Made by a program: the position numbers and the translations under genes
The notes under the pieces: model-generated
The model's input: the letters and a program-made list of their open reading frames with translations, nothing else
Database searches by the model: none
What the model was told of the DNA's origin: nothing
DNA from: Roseburia sp. 831b
GTDB lineage: Bacteria; Bacillota; Clostridia; Lachnospirales; Lachnospiraceae
Length of the DNA stretch: 64,000 bases
Assembly: GCF_001940165.2 (NCBI RefSeq)
Contig: NZ_CP135162.1
Span: forward strand, 2,013,501 to 2,077,500
Direction of reading: 5' to 3'
Shown: piece by piece, positions 42,267 to 51,226 of the stretch
Layout: each line of letters opens with the position of its first letter
Numbering within the stretch: the stretch's first letter is position 1

Positions 42267-43541
42267 CTATTCAAAACAAGTTCTGATCACTTCAATAATT
42301 CTGTCCTGCTGCTCCGGTGTCATTTTGTTATCACTTGGCAGGCATAATCCTCTGTTAAAAATATCCATACTTATATCCAATGGCAGCCCATCTTTCTCGC
42401 TGACTGCACCACCCGCTATATATGCATTCGTTTTCGCTCTTCCATTACCTTCTCTTGTTACAAATCCATTCATACGATAAATCGGCTGCATATGCATTGG
42501 CTTCCAGATTGGACGCCCCTCAGCATTGATACTGCTAATCGTCTCTAATATCTCTGTCGGACAGCTTTTTCCATGCTCCGGAAGATAAAGTGACTCTTGT
42601 TCGCCTCGGACCTGTCTGCACATTGCATCCCTATCAATCAGCATACAGCTAAGCCAGAAATTCGGCACACTGTTTTCGGCATCAAACGGATTCATTGTTA
42701 CCGGTAATCCTTCAAACCCCTTCTGGTAACGCTCATAGATTGCTTTTTTCTGAGCAATATGCTCTTCAAGGTATGGAAACTGTCCTCTCACAACTCCCGC
42801 AATCACATTACTCATTCTGTAATTATAGCCAACTTCCTCATGCTGATACCACGGTGCGTTCTCTCTTGCCTGTGTCGACCACTTTCTTACTTTCTCTGCA
42901 TCCTCTTTGCTGTCTGTCAAAAACATTCCTCCGGCTGAACCGGTAATTATTTTATTTCCGTTAAATGAAATCGCATTAAAGTTTCCAAATGTTCCCGTCT
43001 GTTGTCCTTTATAGGACGCACCTAACGATTCCGCCGCATCTTCAATAATCTTTGCACCATGCCTGTCTGCAACCGCTTTGATTTGCTCTATCTTTCCCGG
43101 TGTTCCATATAAATGGGCAACTACAACCACTTTTACATCTGGATAAAGTTCAAACCCTTTTTCCAATGCCACAGGATCCATATTCCAGGTATCATATTCT
43201 GTATCAACAAATACAGGCTCTCCGCCTTCATATACAACCGGATTCACCGTTGCGGAAAATGTCATGTCAGAGCAAAATACCTTATCTCCCGGTTTTACTC
43301 CGGCAAGTTTTACAGCCATATGAAGCGCCGCTGTTCCTGCCGACAATGCCACTGCATATTTACAGCCCACCTTTTCACAGGCAAGACGTTCCACCTCGTT
43401 GATATTTTTCCCTACCGTAGACATCCAGTTTGTCTCATAGGCTTCTTTCACGTACTCCAACTCATCTCCATGCATGGTCGGAGACGATAACCATACTTTC
43501 TGTTCCAATGGTTTTACTGTATTTGTTTCTTTTTCTAACAT
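42267..43541 (-). CDS. PglE-like UDP-4-keto-6-deoxy-GlcNAc aminotransferase
   Basis: A 424-residue DegT-family PLP aminotransferase with N-terminal WLSSPTMHGDELEYVKEA, PLP Lys197 in SFNGNKIITGSAGGM, and IIEDAAESLGASYKG, typical of PglE. The Asn-Gly-Asn-Lys form of the lysine motif separates it from the WecE- and WlbC-like enzymes elsewhere in the window. An insertion of about 30 residues near 310-350 (HGKSCPTEILETISSINAEG) makes it longer than usual. It uses the product of the CapD/PglF-like enzyme upstream (3-nt stop to stop-proximal spacing plus leader) and feeds the PglC-like enzyme. ATG 43541 lies 7 nt after GAGGG. Confidence 0.9.
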   Translation of the reverse strand: MLEKETNTVKPLEQKVWLSSPTMHGDELEYVKEAYETNWMSTVGKNINEVERLACEKVGCKYAVALSAGTAALHMAVKLAGVKPGDKVFCSDMTFSATVNPVVYEGGEPVFVDTEYDTWNMDPVALEKGFELYPDVKVVVVAHLYGTPGKIEQIKAVADRHGAKIIEDAAESLGASYKGQQTGTFGNFNAISFNGNKIITGSAGGMFLTDSKEDAEKVRKWSTQARENAPWYQHEEVGYNYRMSNVIAGVVRGQFPYLEEHIAQKKAIYERYQKGFEGLPVTMNPFDAENSVPNFWLSCMLIDRDAMCRQVRGEQESLYLPEHGKSCPTEILETISSINAEGRPIWKPMHMQPIYRMNGFVTREGNGRAKTNAYIAGGAVSEKDGLPLDISMDIFNRGLCLPSDNKMTPEQQDRIIEVIRTCFE

Positions 43542-43564
43542 TTCAGAACCCTCTTTTATCATCT

Positions 43565-45427
43565 TTATAAATTCATCGGTGTATAAGTCGGAACGATTCT
43601 CTGTACCCAGTCTCTAATATCATCCGGCTCCTCTACCACGTACTCTTTTAATTCTTCTAACTGCTCCATAAATTTGTCTTCATCCATCTTGATTGGCTTT
43701 CCAATATGAATCAGCTTATTCTCTGTATCCTGCATGCCCTCTTCTGCCATCAGCATCTCTTCATACAGTTTTTCTCCCGGTCTTAATCCGGTAAATTCTA
43801 TTTTGATGTCATCATCCGGTCTGTGTCCCGATAAAAGAATCAGATTGCGTGCAAGGTCTACGATCTTAACCGGCTCTCCCATATCAAGGACAAATATCTC
43901 TCCACCCTTTGCGTAAGCTCCCGCCTGCAATACAAGCGAAACAGCCTCCGGAATCGTCATGAAATACCGGATGATATCCGGATGTGTCACCGTCACAGGT
44001 CCTCCTGCTTCAATCTGCTTTTTAAACAGCGGGATTACACTGCCGTTGCTTCCCAATACATTTCCAAAACGAACTGCAACAAATTCTGTCTCGGAACGGT
44101 TGTTGTAGGTCTGAATAATCATCTCGCAGATTCTCTTGGTTGCACCCATAATATTGGTCGGGTTTACCGCTTTGTCTGTTGAAATCATCACAAAACGCTT
44201 TACCTTCCATTTATCCGCTGCCTGAACTACCTTCCATGTTCCCAGAACATTATTTTTAACAGCCTCATTTGGACTATCTTCCATAAGTGGAACATGTTTA
44301 TGTGCTGCAGCATGATAAATAATATCCGGTCTGTATTTTTCAAATATCTGATCTATTCTTTTCGTATTACGCACAGATGCAATTAATACCACCAAGTTTA
44401 AATCTGGATAATTATGACGTAATTCATTCTGTATATCGTATGTAGTATTTTCATATATATCGATAATAACAAGCTGCTTTGGCTGATGTGCTGCAATTTG
44501 GCGGCATAATTCACTTCCTATGGAGCCACCTCCACCTGTTACAAGAATCACTTTTCCAGATACATAGTCCATAATTGAATCCAAATCGACCTGAATCTGT
44601 TCCCTTCCAAGTAAATCGCTGACATCCACATCTTTTAATTTACTTACACTTACATCACCATTTACAAGCTGATACATTCCAGGCAATCTCTTCAATTCAC
44701 ATCCTGTATCTTTACATATATCAAGTATTTCCTTAATTTCAGAAACCTTTGCCGATGGCATTGCGACAATAATCTCTTCTACCCGAAGTTCTTCTACATT
44801 TTGAATGATTGTAGAACGATTTCCCACAACTTTCACACCATGTATATAATTTCCTATCTTCGCCTTATTATCATCTATTACACCTACCACAGTCATATTG
44901 ATGTATTTGCTGTTTTTTATTTCACGGATTAGCGCATCTCCCGCATCTCCCGCACCAATTATAAGTACTCTCTTTTTGCCTCTTTCCTTTACACGTTTGC
45001 GCATAACTGCACGTACTGCACGGTACATATATCGGCTTACAAAAATGAAGCCTATTAAAGTAACTGTATAGACAACACAAAAACTTCTTGGTAACGGAAC
45101 CGTAATCTTTCTAAATGAGAGCATAGCAACTAAAGTATAAACAAATCCTGCTGTTATTCCTGCTCCACATATATTCACTAATTCCATAGCACCCGCATAA
45201 GTCCACAGGCTAGAATATAACCTAAAGCAGAAAAATATAAATATTGTAATAACTATATTCCATGGCAGCATCTGCCATACTCTTACCTCATATTCATTCG
45301 GTATTGTAGAAAGAGAGAAATCAAATCGAACCAAAAGAGCTACATAACTTGCTACCACCACCGCTATTGCATCATATATAATTAAAATCATGCGTTTTAT
45401 CCATAATGATTTATCAAACTTCTCCAT
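43565..45427 (-). CDS. Membrane UDP-GlcNAc 4,6-dehydratase (PglF/CapD/WbpM-like)
   Basis: A 620-residue protein: four membrane helices (about 10-120), a CoA-binding-like Rossmann domain (VLIIGAGDAGDALIREI), then an extended SDR dehydratase domain with TGGGGSIGSELCRQI and the catalytic region MISTDKAVNPTNIMGATKR, where Met replaces the usual Tyr as in PglF/FlaA1. EFTGLRPGEKLYEE is the C-terminal family signature. It turns UDP-GlcNAc into the 4-keto-6-deoxy sugar used by the PglE-like enzyme. AAGGAG lies 5 nt before the ATG. It is the first of the bacillosamine-type gene trio. Confidence 0.95.
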   Translation of the reverse strand: MEKFDKSLWIKRMILIIYDAIAVVVASYVALLVRFDFSLSTIPNEYEVRVWQMLPWNIVITIFIFFCFRLYSSLWTYAGAMELVNICGAGITAGFVYTLVAMLSFRKITVPLPRSFCVVYTVTLIGFIFVSRYMYRAVRAVMRKRVKERGKKRVLIIGAGDAGDALIREIKNSKYINMTVVGVIDDNKAKIGNYIHGVKVVGNRSTIIQNVEELRVEEIIVAMPSAKVSEIKEILDICKDTGCELKRLPGMYQLVNGDVSVSKLKDVDVSDLLGREQIQVDLDSIMDYVSGKVILVTGGGGSIGSELCRQIAAHQPKQLVIIDIYENTTYDIQNELRHNYPDLNLVVLIASVRNTKRIDQIFEKYRPDIIYHAAAHKHVPLMEDSPNEAVKNNVLGTWKVVQAADKWKVKRFVMISTDKAVNPTNIMGATKRICEMIIQTYNNRSETEFVAVRFGNVLGSNGSVIPLFKKQIEAGGPVTVTHPDIIRYFMTIPEAVSLVLQAGAYAKGGEIFVLDMGEPVKIVDLARNLILLSGHRPDDDIKIEFTGLRPGEKLYEEMLMAEEGMQDTENKLIHIGKPIKMDEDKFMEQLEELKEYVVEEPDDIRDWVQRIVPTYTPMNL

Positions 45428-45466
45428 TTTTTCTCCTTTGCATTCTTCACATTTTCTTCGAATTTA

Positions 45467-46702
45467 CTAGCGATGAAATACTCGTGCTATCTTTGCTATC
45501 GCCCTCCACCGTTTTGAATTAACAATTGCGCTATATTGTTCTCTACTTTCCATAAGCATTGTCTCAATATTTTTAATATGTGTATCCTTATCTGATACGC
45601 ATTGCTCTAAAAATACCACACGCTGCTCCAGTGTTTTTTTGTCTTGTAAAATCCGTTCATTTTCTTTCTGCAATAAAACCGGTTCTCTATTCTTTGCACA
45701 ACTGTCTTTCCAGTACTGCGCTAACTTGGCATTTTCATGCAGTAAATCATCTATTTTATAATTTAAATTTTTATTGTCAAGTTCTAACCTGTCCTGCACC
45801 TTATTCTTTTGGTCTATTATTGCATTTAAATTGTCTTTTTCTGACACCAATGCCTGAATTTGTTTATTTAAGCGATCATTTTCTTCACAGCTTCCCTGCC
45901 AGTTTTTCGCTGTCTTCTCCCATTCACTCCGCACATATTGTATTTCATCACGCATATCACTAATCTTTTTTATCTCTTGAAGACATTCAAATTTCTTTTC
46001 TGCAAAGCAAATATCATTTTTCTCTTCTATTACATTTTTATAAAAATTTTGATAAAATTCCCTCATCTTCTCTATCGGAGTGAATACACGGAGAATATGC
46101 ATTGCCTCTTGCAGTGGAACGAATTTTTCAAGGTTTTCAAGATGAAGATATGCATCTCCTATACAATGAAAAACAGCTAAATCCGTCGGTATTCCACAAT
46201 CAAACACCCATTCATAATCAATAAAGCTAATATTATCGCCTACCACAATATTGCTTGGTGTAGCATCAAAATTGGCAATCTTAAGAGATGGTTTTCCATT
46301 AAATTCTCTCATATTTCCAAACCATTTTTTTGTCTCTTCGCTTTCCTCAAAAATCCCCTTATTATCCTCTGCACCACATATCATCTGGTAATGTTTTTCT
46401 AACAGTTCAAAAAATGCTTCCTTATCATCTAAATTCATGCATCTTTCATACTCATCTAACAGTAAATGACCCTCTATATAATCAAATACAATTTTATCCT
46501 TCTCAAATTTCACCGGACAAATTTTAATATCTGGATAAGCCTTTTCTAACATATCCTGATAAGTACATATATTTTTTATATGCTCTATTCCTTCTGGATA
46601 TATAGGGGTTTTTTCAACAAACTTATTGCCATTTTTCTCTACTATCGTTGTTTGAATACTATATTTTTTATTTCTTTCATCACTGAATTTATAATACTGC
46701 AT
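45467..46702 (-). CDS. Kinase-like protein with C-terminal coiled coil (WbdD kinase/ruler-like)
   Basis: A 411-residue protein. Residues about 20-230 have an aminoglycoside/choline-kinase-like fold: the catalytic-loop motif NFDATPSN (Asp146, Asn151) and the metal-binding IDYEWVF (Asp162), with IVFDYIEGHLLLDEY before them. Residues about 240-390 are a long heptad-rich coiled coil (EKDNLNAIIDQKNKVQDRLE and similar). The end KRWRAIAKIARVF is basic and amphipathic and may touch the membrane. Kinase followed by coiled coil is the layout of WbdD, which caps and measures ABC-exported O-polysaccharides; the methyltransferase part is the adjacent gene 3 nt upstream. The role here is inferred. Confidence 0.75.
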   Translation of the reverse strand: MQYYKFSDERNKKYSIQTTIVEKNGNKFVEKTPIYPEGIEHIKNICTYQDMLEKAYPDIKICPVKFEKDKIVFDYIEGHLLLDEYERCMNLDDKEAFFELLEKHYQMICGAEDNKGIFEESEETKKWFGNMREFNGKPSLKIANFDATPSNIVVGDNISFIDYEWVFDCGIPTDLAVFHCIGDAYLHLENLEKFVPLQEAMHILRVFTPIEKMREFYQNFYKNVIEEKNDICFAEKKFECLQEIKKISDMRDEIQYVRSEWEKTAKNWQGSCEENDRLNKQIQALVSEKDNLNAIIDQKNKVQDRLELDNKNLNYKIDDLLHENAKLAQYWKDSCAKNREPVLLQKENERILQDKKTLEQRVVFLEQCVSDKDTHIKNIETMLMESREQYSAIVNSKRWRAIAKIARVFHR

Positions 46703-46705
46703 GAA

Positions 46706-47623
46706 TTATTCTTCCCCCTTAATTGCTTCCACTAAAAATGAGTTTGCAAGCATTTTTACTTCTTCCGCCCCCTCTAAGCTTTGGAACGCCTTTGTTTGGT
46801 CAAATCCGACATATACTGGCAAATCATAGTTACTATGAGATGCGAAATCTATTTTCTGTGTTAATATACTTGTTTCATCATAAATTACAGTTGGTAATTT
46901 ATAATCTGGAAATGGGTAAAAGAATTCTGTACTGGAAAATCCATTTTCTAACAAAAGCTTTTTTAGCTGGCTTCTGCTAAAAGTCTTTACCTTGTCACTC
47001 TTTTTATATCCCTCTATGCCAACATATGGTTTACCAAGATGATCTTCATGAAAACCTGCTATATATTTCATTCCTAATTTGTTTTCAATAGCAACATACA
47101 GTTTTCCATTTGGTTTTAGTGAATTCGATACCTTTCTGATAAAATCCTCATATGGATGCTCACTATTGATATAATGAAATGCATATTCAAGTACACCAAT
47201 CAATGTTATAACATCATATTTCTTTGTAATCTCTATGTCCTGAAAATTTCCAACAAAAATTTCAATATTGTTTAAGTCTTTATGACGGTTTGCGTTGACT
47301 AAAGATCTTCTTTTTGATAATTCGATGCAATCTACTTTTCTACATTTTCTTGCAATTGCACCTGTTACCGCTCCCATTCCGGCACCAATCTCTAGTACTT
47401 CATCATCTTTTGCAATTTCCATAGGTGTAACAATATTCTCTCTTTGTCTACTCAGATGATATAATACTGCCCAATTGTTATAATCTGGATGTGCATAATC
47501 ATATCCATTATCATTTTTTACAATTTCAAGAATACGATTTTCAATCGCATCTCCATCGCTATACAAATCCTCACCCGAATAGTACTGATAATTTAATGTC
47601 ACTCCACCTATTTTCTCATTCAT
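46706..47623 (-). CDS. SAM-dependent methyltransferase (WbdD methyltransferase-like)
   Basis: A 305-residue class I methyltransferase with the SAM motif VLEIGAGMGAVTGAI (residues 76-90), the acidic loop DCIELSKRR, and VITLIGVLEYAFHYI. The C-terminal 100 residues (from TFSRSQLKKLLLENGF) likely bind substrate. Its stop (46706) overlaps the ribosome binding site of the kinase/coiled-coil gene, so the two products are probably made together, in the same order as the domains of WbdD. It may methylate the non-reducing end of a rhamnan-like chain, giving the end mark read by Wzt. Confidence 0.83.
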   Translation of the reverse strand: MNEKIGGVTLNYQYYSGEDLYSDGDAIENRILEIVKNDNGYDYAHPDYNNWAVLYHLSRQRENIVTPMEIAKDDEVLEIGAGMGAVTGAIARKCRKVDCIELSKRRSLVNANRHKDLNNIEIFVGNFQDIEITKKYDVITLIGVLEYAFHYINSEHPYEDFIRKVSNSLKPNGKLYVAIENKLGMKYIAGFHEDHLGKPYVGIEGYKKSDKVKTFSRSQLKKLLLENGFSSTEFFYPFPDYKLPTVIYDETSILTQKIDFASHSNYDLPVYVGFDQTKAFQSLEGAEEVKMLANSFLVEAIKGEE

Positions 47624-47651
47624 CTTTCTTCCTCACACTAAACCTTATTTC

Positions 47652-49409
47652 TTATTTTGCTTCAAATTCATTTTTCTTTATTCTATCAACGACAATTGAA
47701 TGATAACTTGGTCCATATTTTTCAAAAGCGACTTTATTCAATTCTCGCATTCGATAATCGCTATTTGTAATCGAGACCGGCGCATAATCTGTATTATAAG
47801 CTGTCCCTATATAAAACCCTGCATTTTGAATCAAAAATGGAATTGTTAATAATGTTTCCTTTTCATCTTCCATACTCGCCAGACAATTAAAATCTGTTTT
47901 ATTTCCTTTAAGGGTTTCTGTCTTTAACCAAAAGCTTCCTCCTATTGGTGTTCTAGGCTCATCTTCCCTCTTTATGCTTACTCCAATGTCCATTTTTTCC
48001 AAAAAATGTTTTACACTATCGTATTTTCCATACCATCCGTCCTGTGCATTTGCAAACAAAGTTCCAAAATTAGGAATCGGCGGTATTAACATTCCCAAGC
48101 GTTCGTTTTCCCGTAATGTCTGTATAATATTATTTACATATGCCTTTGATGCCATTACATTTTTCCAGTCACTGTACTGCCATGACACTGCATTACTGTA
48201 TGGCTGCTCCTTTTCGCAGTCTTTCATCTCCAAAATTCCAACGTACTCAGCTTTTTCTTTTACGCTTTCTAGGATTTCACACAGCATCTGCGCATATGTA
48301 CCACCCTCCCATATTTTATAGATGAATTTTTCTTTCTGTAAAAAGGGATTTTTCTTAATTTGTTCCAGTTCCTTTGATTCTCCAACTATTACGCAGGATG
48401 TATGATCGTCAATTTCTGATAAATATTTCTCATACTCTATCATATGCTTTGCAGATTGCACATAAATTATGATTGCAACTTTGTGTTCTGCCACATATTC
48501 TTTTTGGCATTCACTCTCTGGGAGCATATAATTAAGCTGCATCGCTCTGCTTATTTCCGTCATATTTTCAAGACGAAGTAAATTGTCCCATATTAAATTC
48601 AAATCATATAAATTATTTTCCTTTAAGTATTCATATACTTCTGCTGTTGTTTCCCCGCATGAGTTCAACATAAAATCCTGATAATTTGTAAAGAATGAGC
48701 GTCTCTTTATTATCGGACATCTTTTAGATATCAGCATGTCCTTGAGACGAAACATTACTGGATTGTATACATATCCTTCATACTCTTTTTCATCACAGTA
48801 CAAATCTCCAACAAATCCCAAATCCTCAAAATGCTTTCTAAATATAGATTCGTAATCACATATCGATTCTATATATGATCTTGGATTTCTCATATTTATT
48901 ATAAAATCCTTGTACTCACTGCTCAAAAAAAGACTTCTTCTTAATACAAGAAAATGTGACTGAATATGTTCTGGCAAATACCCATATCTATTCTGCCCAT
49001 ACGGGTCTGGCTCAACTTTAAAATGCCCTGTTATTCCCCAAAAATCAACATCACGATTGCTCATATCATCAAACATTTCTTCAAATGGGTAAATCGGTCC
49101 GAAAAATGTATAATTTAACATGATAAGTTCATCATAACTTTGTAATTTTTGGAACCCGTAGTAAAATAATCCTTCTCTATATCCCCCAACATCAAACCCC
49201 GCATTATCGCGAACTAATATATCTTGCGTTATCGTCCTAAATTTCCGTTCGCTTTCTTCTGGAATCCTGCCATTGCACACTACAAGAATATTATCTACAT
49301 TTTTCTTTAATTCTTTTAATAAATACACTACATAATCATCAACAATGCCATCTCGATCGTAAAACAAAAAAATCGCACAGCGCTTTATGTCATCTTTAAT
49401 TAATTTCAT
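47652..49409 (-). CDS. RgpF-like rhamnan synthesis protein (copy 1)
   Basis: A 585-residue protein of the RgpF family (rhamnan synthesis F): N-terminal FLFYDRDGIVDDYVVYLLKELK, VRDNAGFDVGGYREGL, LMLNYTFFGPIYPFEEMF-like region, RRSLFLSSEYKDF, and CPIIKRRSFFTNY are family motifs. A second, diverged half starts near 310 (VAIIIYVQSAKHMIEY). RgpF works with RgpA and RgpB in rhamnose-glucose polysaccharide synthesis in streptococci. GGGAG lies 6 nt before the ATG. It is a paralogue of the next gene (17 nt upstream), but its second half is shorter and more diverged. Confidence 0.87.
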   Translation of the reverse strand: MKLIKDDIKRCAIFLFYDRDGIVDDYVVYLLKELKKNVDNILVVCNGRIPEESERKFRTITQDILVRDNAGFDVGGYREGLFYYGFQKLQSYDELIMLNYTFFGPIYPFEEMFDDMSNRDVDFWGITGHFKVEPDPYGQNRYGYLPEHIQSHFLVLRRSLFLSSEYKDFIINMRNPRSYIESICDYESIFRKHFEDLGFVGDLYCDEKEYEGYVYNPVMFRLKDMLISKRCPIIKRRSFFTNYQDFMLNSCGETTAEVYEYLKENNLYDLNLIWDNLLRLENMTEISRAMQLNYMLPESECQKEYVAEHKVAIIIYVQSAKHMIEYEKYLSEIDDHTSCVIVGESKELEQIKKNPFLQKEKFIYKIWEGGTYAQMLCEILESVKEKAEYVGILEMKDCEKEQPYSNAVSWQYSDWKNVMASKAYVNNIIQTLRENERLGMLIPPIPNFGTLFANAQDGWYGKYDSVKHFLEKMDIGVSIKREDEPRTPIGGSFWLKTETLKGNKTDFNCLASMEDEKETLLTIPFLIQNAGFYIGTAYNTDYAPVSITNSDYRMRELNKVAFEKYGPSYHSIVVDRIKKNEFEAK

Positions 49410-49425
49410 ATCTATCTCCCATTTC

Positions 49426-51213
49426 TTAGGATAAGTTCTTTACTCTCTCTAACAACTCTCTAAAATCGCAATAACCAACTTTTTCAAACATTGCCTTTTC
49501 AAGTTCACGATTTATAAATTCCCAGTTTGTAAGTTCTATCTTTGCAAACCAATCTGACATAAGCCACCCTGGATAATATCCCTCATGTTGTACAACAAAT
49601 GGGTATATTCTCTCTATCGCATGCAAGACAGTTGCATCTGTCTGAATTGGTTCTTCCGGGAATTCTCTATACTGCCAATCATGTGCAAATAATGCTTTCA
49701 AAGCCTTTGTTCTTACCCAAAACATGGAACCTAACGGGGCAATTGGTTCTTTCTCCTCATTCATGTCAACTTGCAACCCAAGTTGTATTGCCAATTCCTT
49801 TGCAACTTTGAAGTTGTCACCCCATTCTCCTTTTCCAGTTGTAGGATAATATGCTCCATGTTTTGGAACTGGAGGCGTTAACATTCCAAGATATTTTTTT
49901 TCTTCAAATAGTGTAATTACATTTTCAACAAATATCTGATTTCTCAATAAGTTCTCGTAACACTCTGTTTGCCAGGAAGCCCCAATTGACATTGGCATAA
50001 TCTGATACACTTTTTTATCATGCACTTTACAAATCAAATCGTATTTGTCAATAATATCTTTACATCCAACCAAAAATGGTGCTACATCACGCCCTATATT
50101 GCCAACAATTCTATACTCTATATTATAATCATCCAAACCTGTAAACTCATTTTTGACAATTTCTGCTTTTTCTTCGTTTGGAACTGTAACATATACATCT
50201 GTTCCCTTAGGCATAGATGTAACATATGAAGCACAGAATTTTGCCAGTTCAGTATAATATATATGAATCACAAGCGCTACCGTAAGCTTCTGTGACCCAC
50301 TCTCTTTCTTTCTGACTTTAGAAGAAAGCACATAATTCCAATGCATTCTCTTCTTAAGGTCTGCCTGATTCTGTAATCTAAGCAAATTTTTATAAATCAA
50401 ACCCGTATCATAATCCAGATTATTTTCTATATATTCCAATGCCTCTTTTGCTGCTTCTCCGCCGCTTCTTGAAAGTGCCTCTGAATATTCATGAAAAAAA
50501 GATCTTCGTTTTATAATTGGGCAACGTTTTCGCTCTATCATATATCTAGGGAAATCTCTAAGTCCCTCATATGTATATCCCTCTAATTCATCTGTATTTG
50601 CATACACATCCCACTTGTATCCCTTATCAGCAAAATCTTTTGTGAATACCGTTTCATGAAAACCTACAGCTTCCTCGTAAGAATGAATTACCGGCAACTC
50701 TTTCCAATAATTTTTAAAATCATCTGTTAAAAATAAAGATTTACGGAATACCATAAAATAAGATTGAATATGCTTTGGAATATACCCATATTTGATTGTT
50801 CCAAATGGATCAAAAGGTACTTCATGAAATTGTGTAATTCCCCAAAAATCCAAATCCTTTCTTGCCATACAATCAAACATTTCCGAAAATGGGTATAGAG
50901 GACCAAAGCTTGTAGAATTTAATACCATTATCTCATCATACTTGCTGAGTTCCTCATACCCATAATACTCTATACCAATTTTATACGCTGTAATATCAAA
51001 TCCCTCATTCGGTCGTACAATTACTTCATCCGCTATTTTTTTGAACTTTTGAAGTCCCTCTTCATTTATTTCTCCATTGCATATAATCAGAAGTCTAGAA
51101 AGATTCTTTTTCAAATCATTCAAAAAAACTTCGTTGTATTCATCTACTATTCCATTCTTATCATAGAATACATATACCGCATACCTTTTTGCAGAATCTG
51201 TCTGTATAACCAT
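49426..51213 (-). CDS. RgpF-like rhamnan synthesis protein (copy 2)
   Basis: A 595-residue RgpF family member: VYVFYDKNGIVDEYNEVFLNDL, VRPNEGFDITAYKIGIEYYG, FWGITQFHEVPFDPFG, IIKRRSFFHEYSEAL. The second half has the typical VALVIHIYYTELAKF, GNIGRDVAPFLVG and KVHDKKVYQIMP motifs, closer to classic RgpF than copy 1. It probably transfers rhamnose or a side-chain sugar in the cytoplasm. AAGGAG lies 5 nt before the ATG. It directly follows the Wzt gene (13 nt), linking it to the ABC export route. Confidence 0.9.
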   Translation of the reverse strand: MVIQTDSAKRYAVYVFYDKNGIVDEYNEVFLNDLKKNLSRLLIICNGEINEEGLQKFKKIADEVIVRPNEGFDITAYKIGIEYYGYEELSKYDEIMVLNSTSFGPLYPFSEMFDCMARKDLDFWGITQFHEVPFDPFGTIKYGYIPKHIQSYFMVFRKSLFLTDDFKNYWKELPVIHSYEEAVGFHETVFTKDFADKGYKWDVYANTDELEGYTYEGLRDFPRYMIERKRCPIIKRRSFFHEYSEALSRSGGEAAKEALEYIENNLDYDTGLIYKNLLRLQNQADLKKRMHWNYVLSSKVRKKESGSQKLTVALVIHIYYTELAKFCASYVTSMPKGTDVYVTVPNEEKAEIVKNEFTGLDDYNIEYRIVGNIGRDVAPFLVGCKDIIDKYDLICKVHDKKVYQIMPMSIGASWQTECYENLLRNQIFVENVITLFEEKKYLGMLTPPVPKHGAYYPTTGKGEWGDNFKVAKELAIQLGLQVDMNEEKEPIAPLGSMFWVRTKALKALFAHDWQYREFPEEPIQTDATVLHAIERIYPFVVQHEGYYPGWLMSDWFAKIELTNWEFINRELEKAMFEKVGYCDFRELLERVKNLS

Positions 51214-51226
51214 AATTGCTCCTTAT

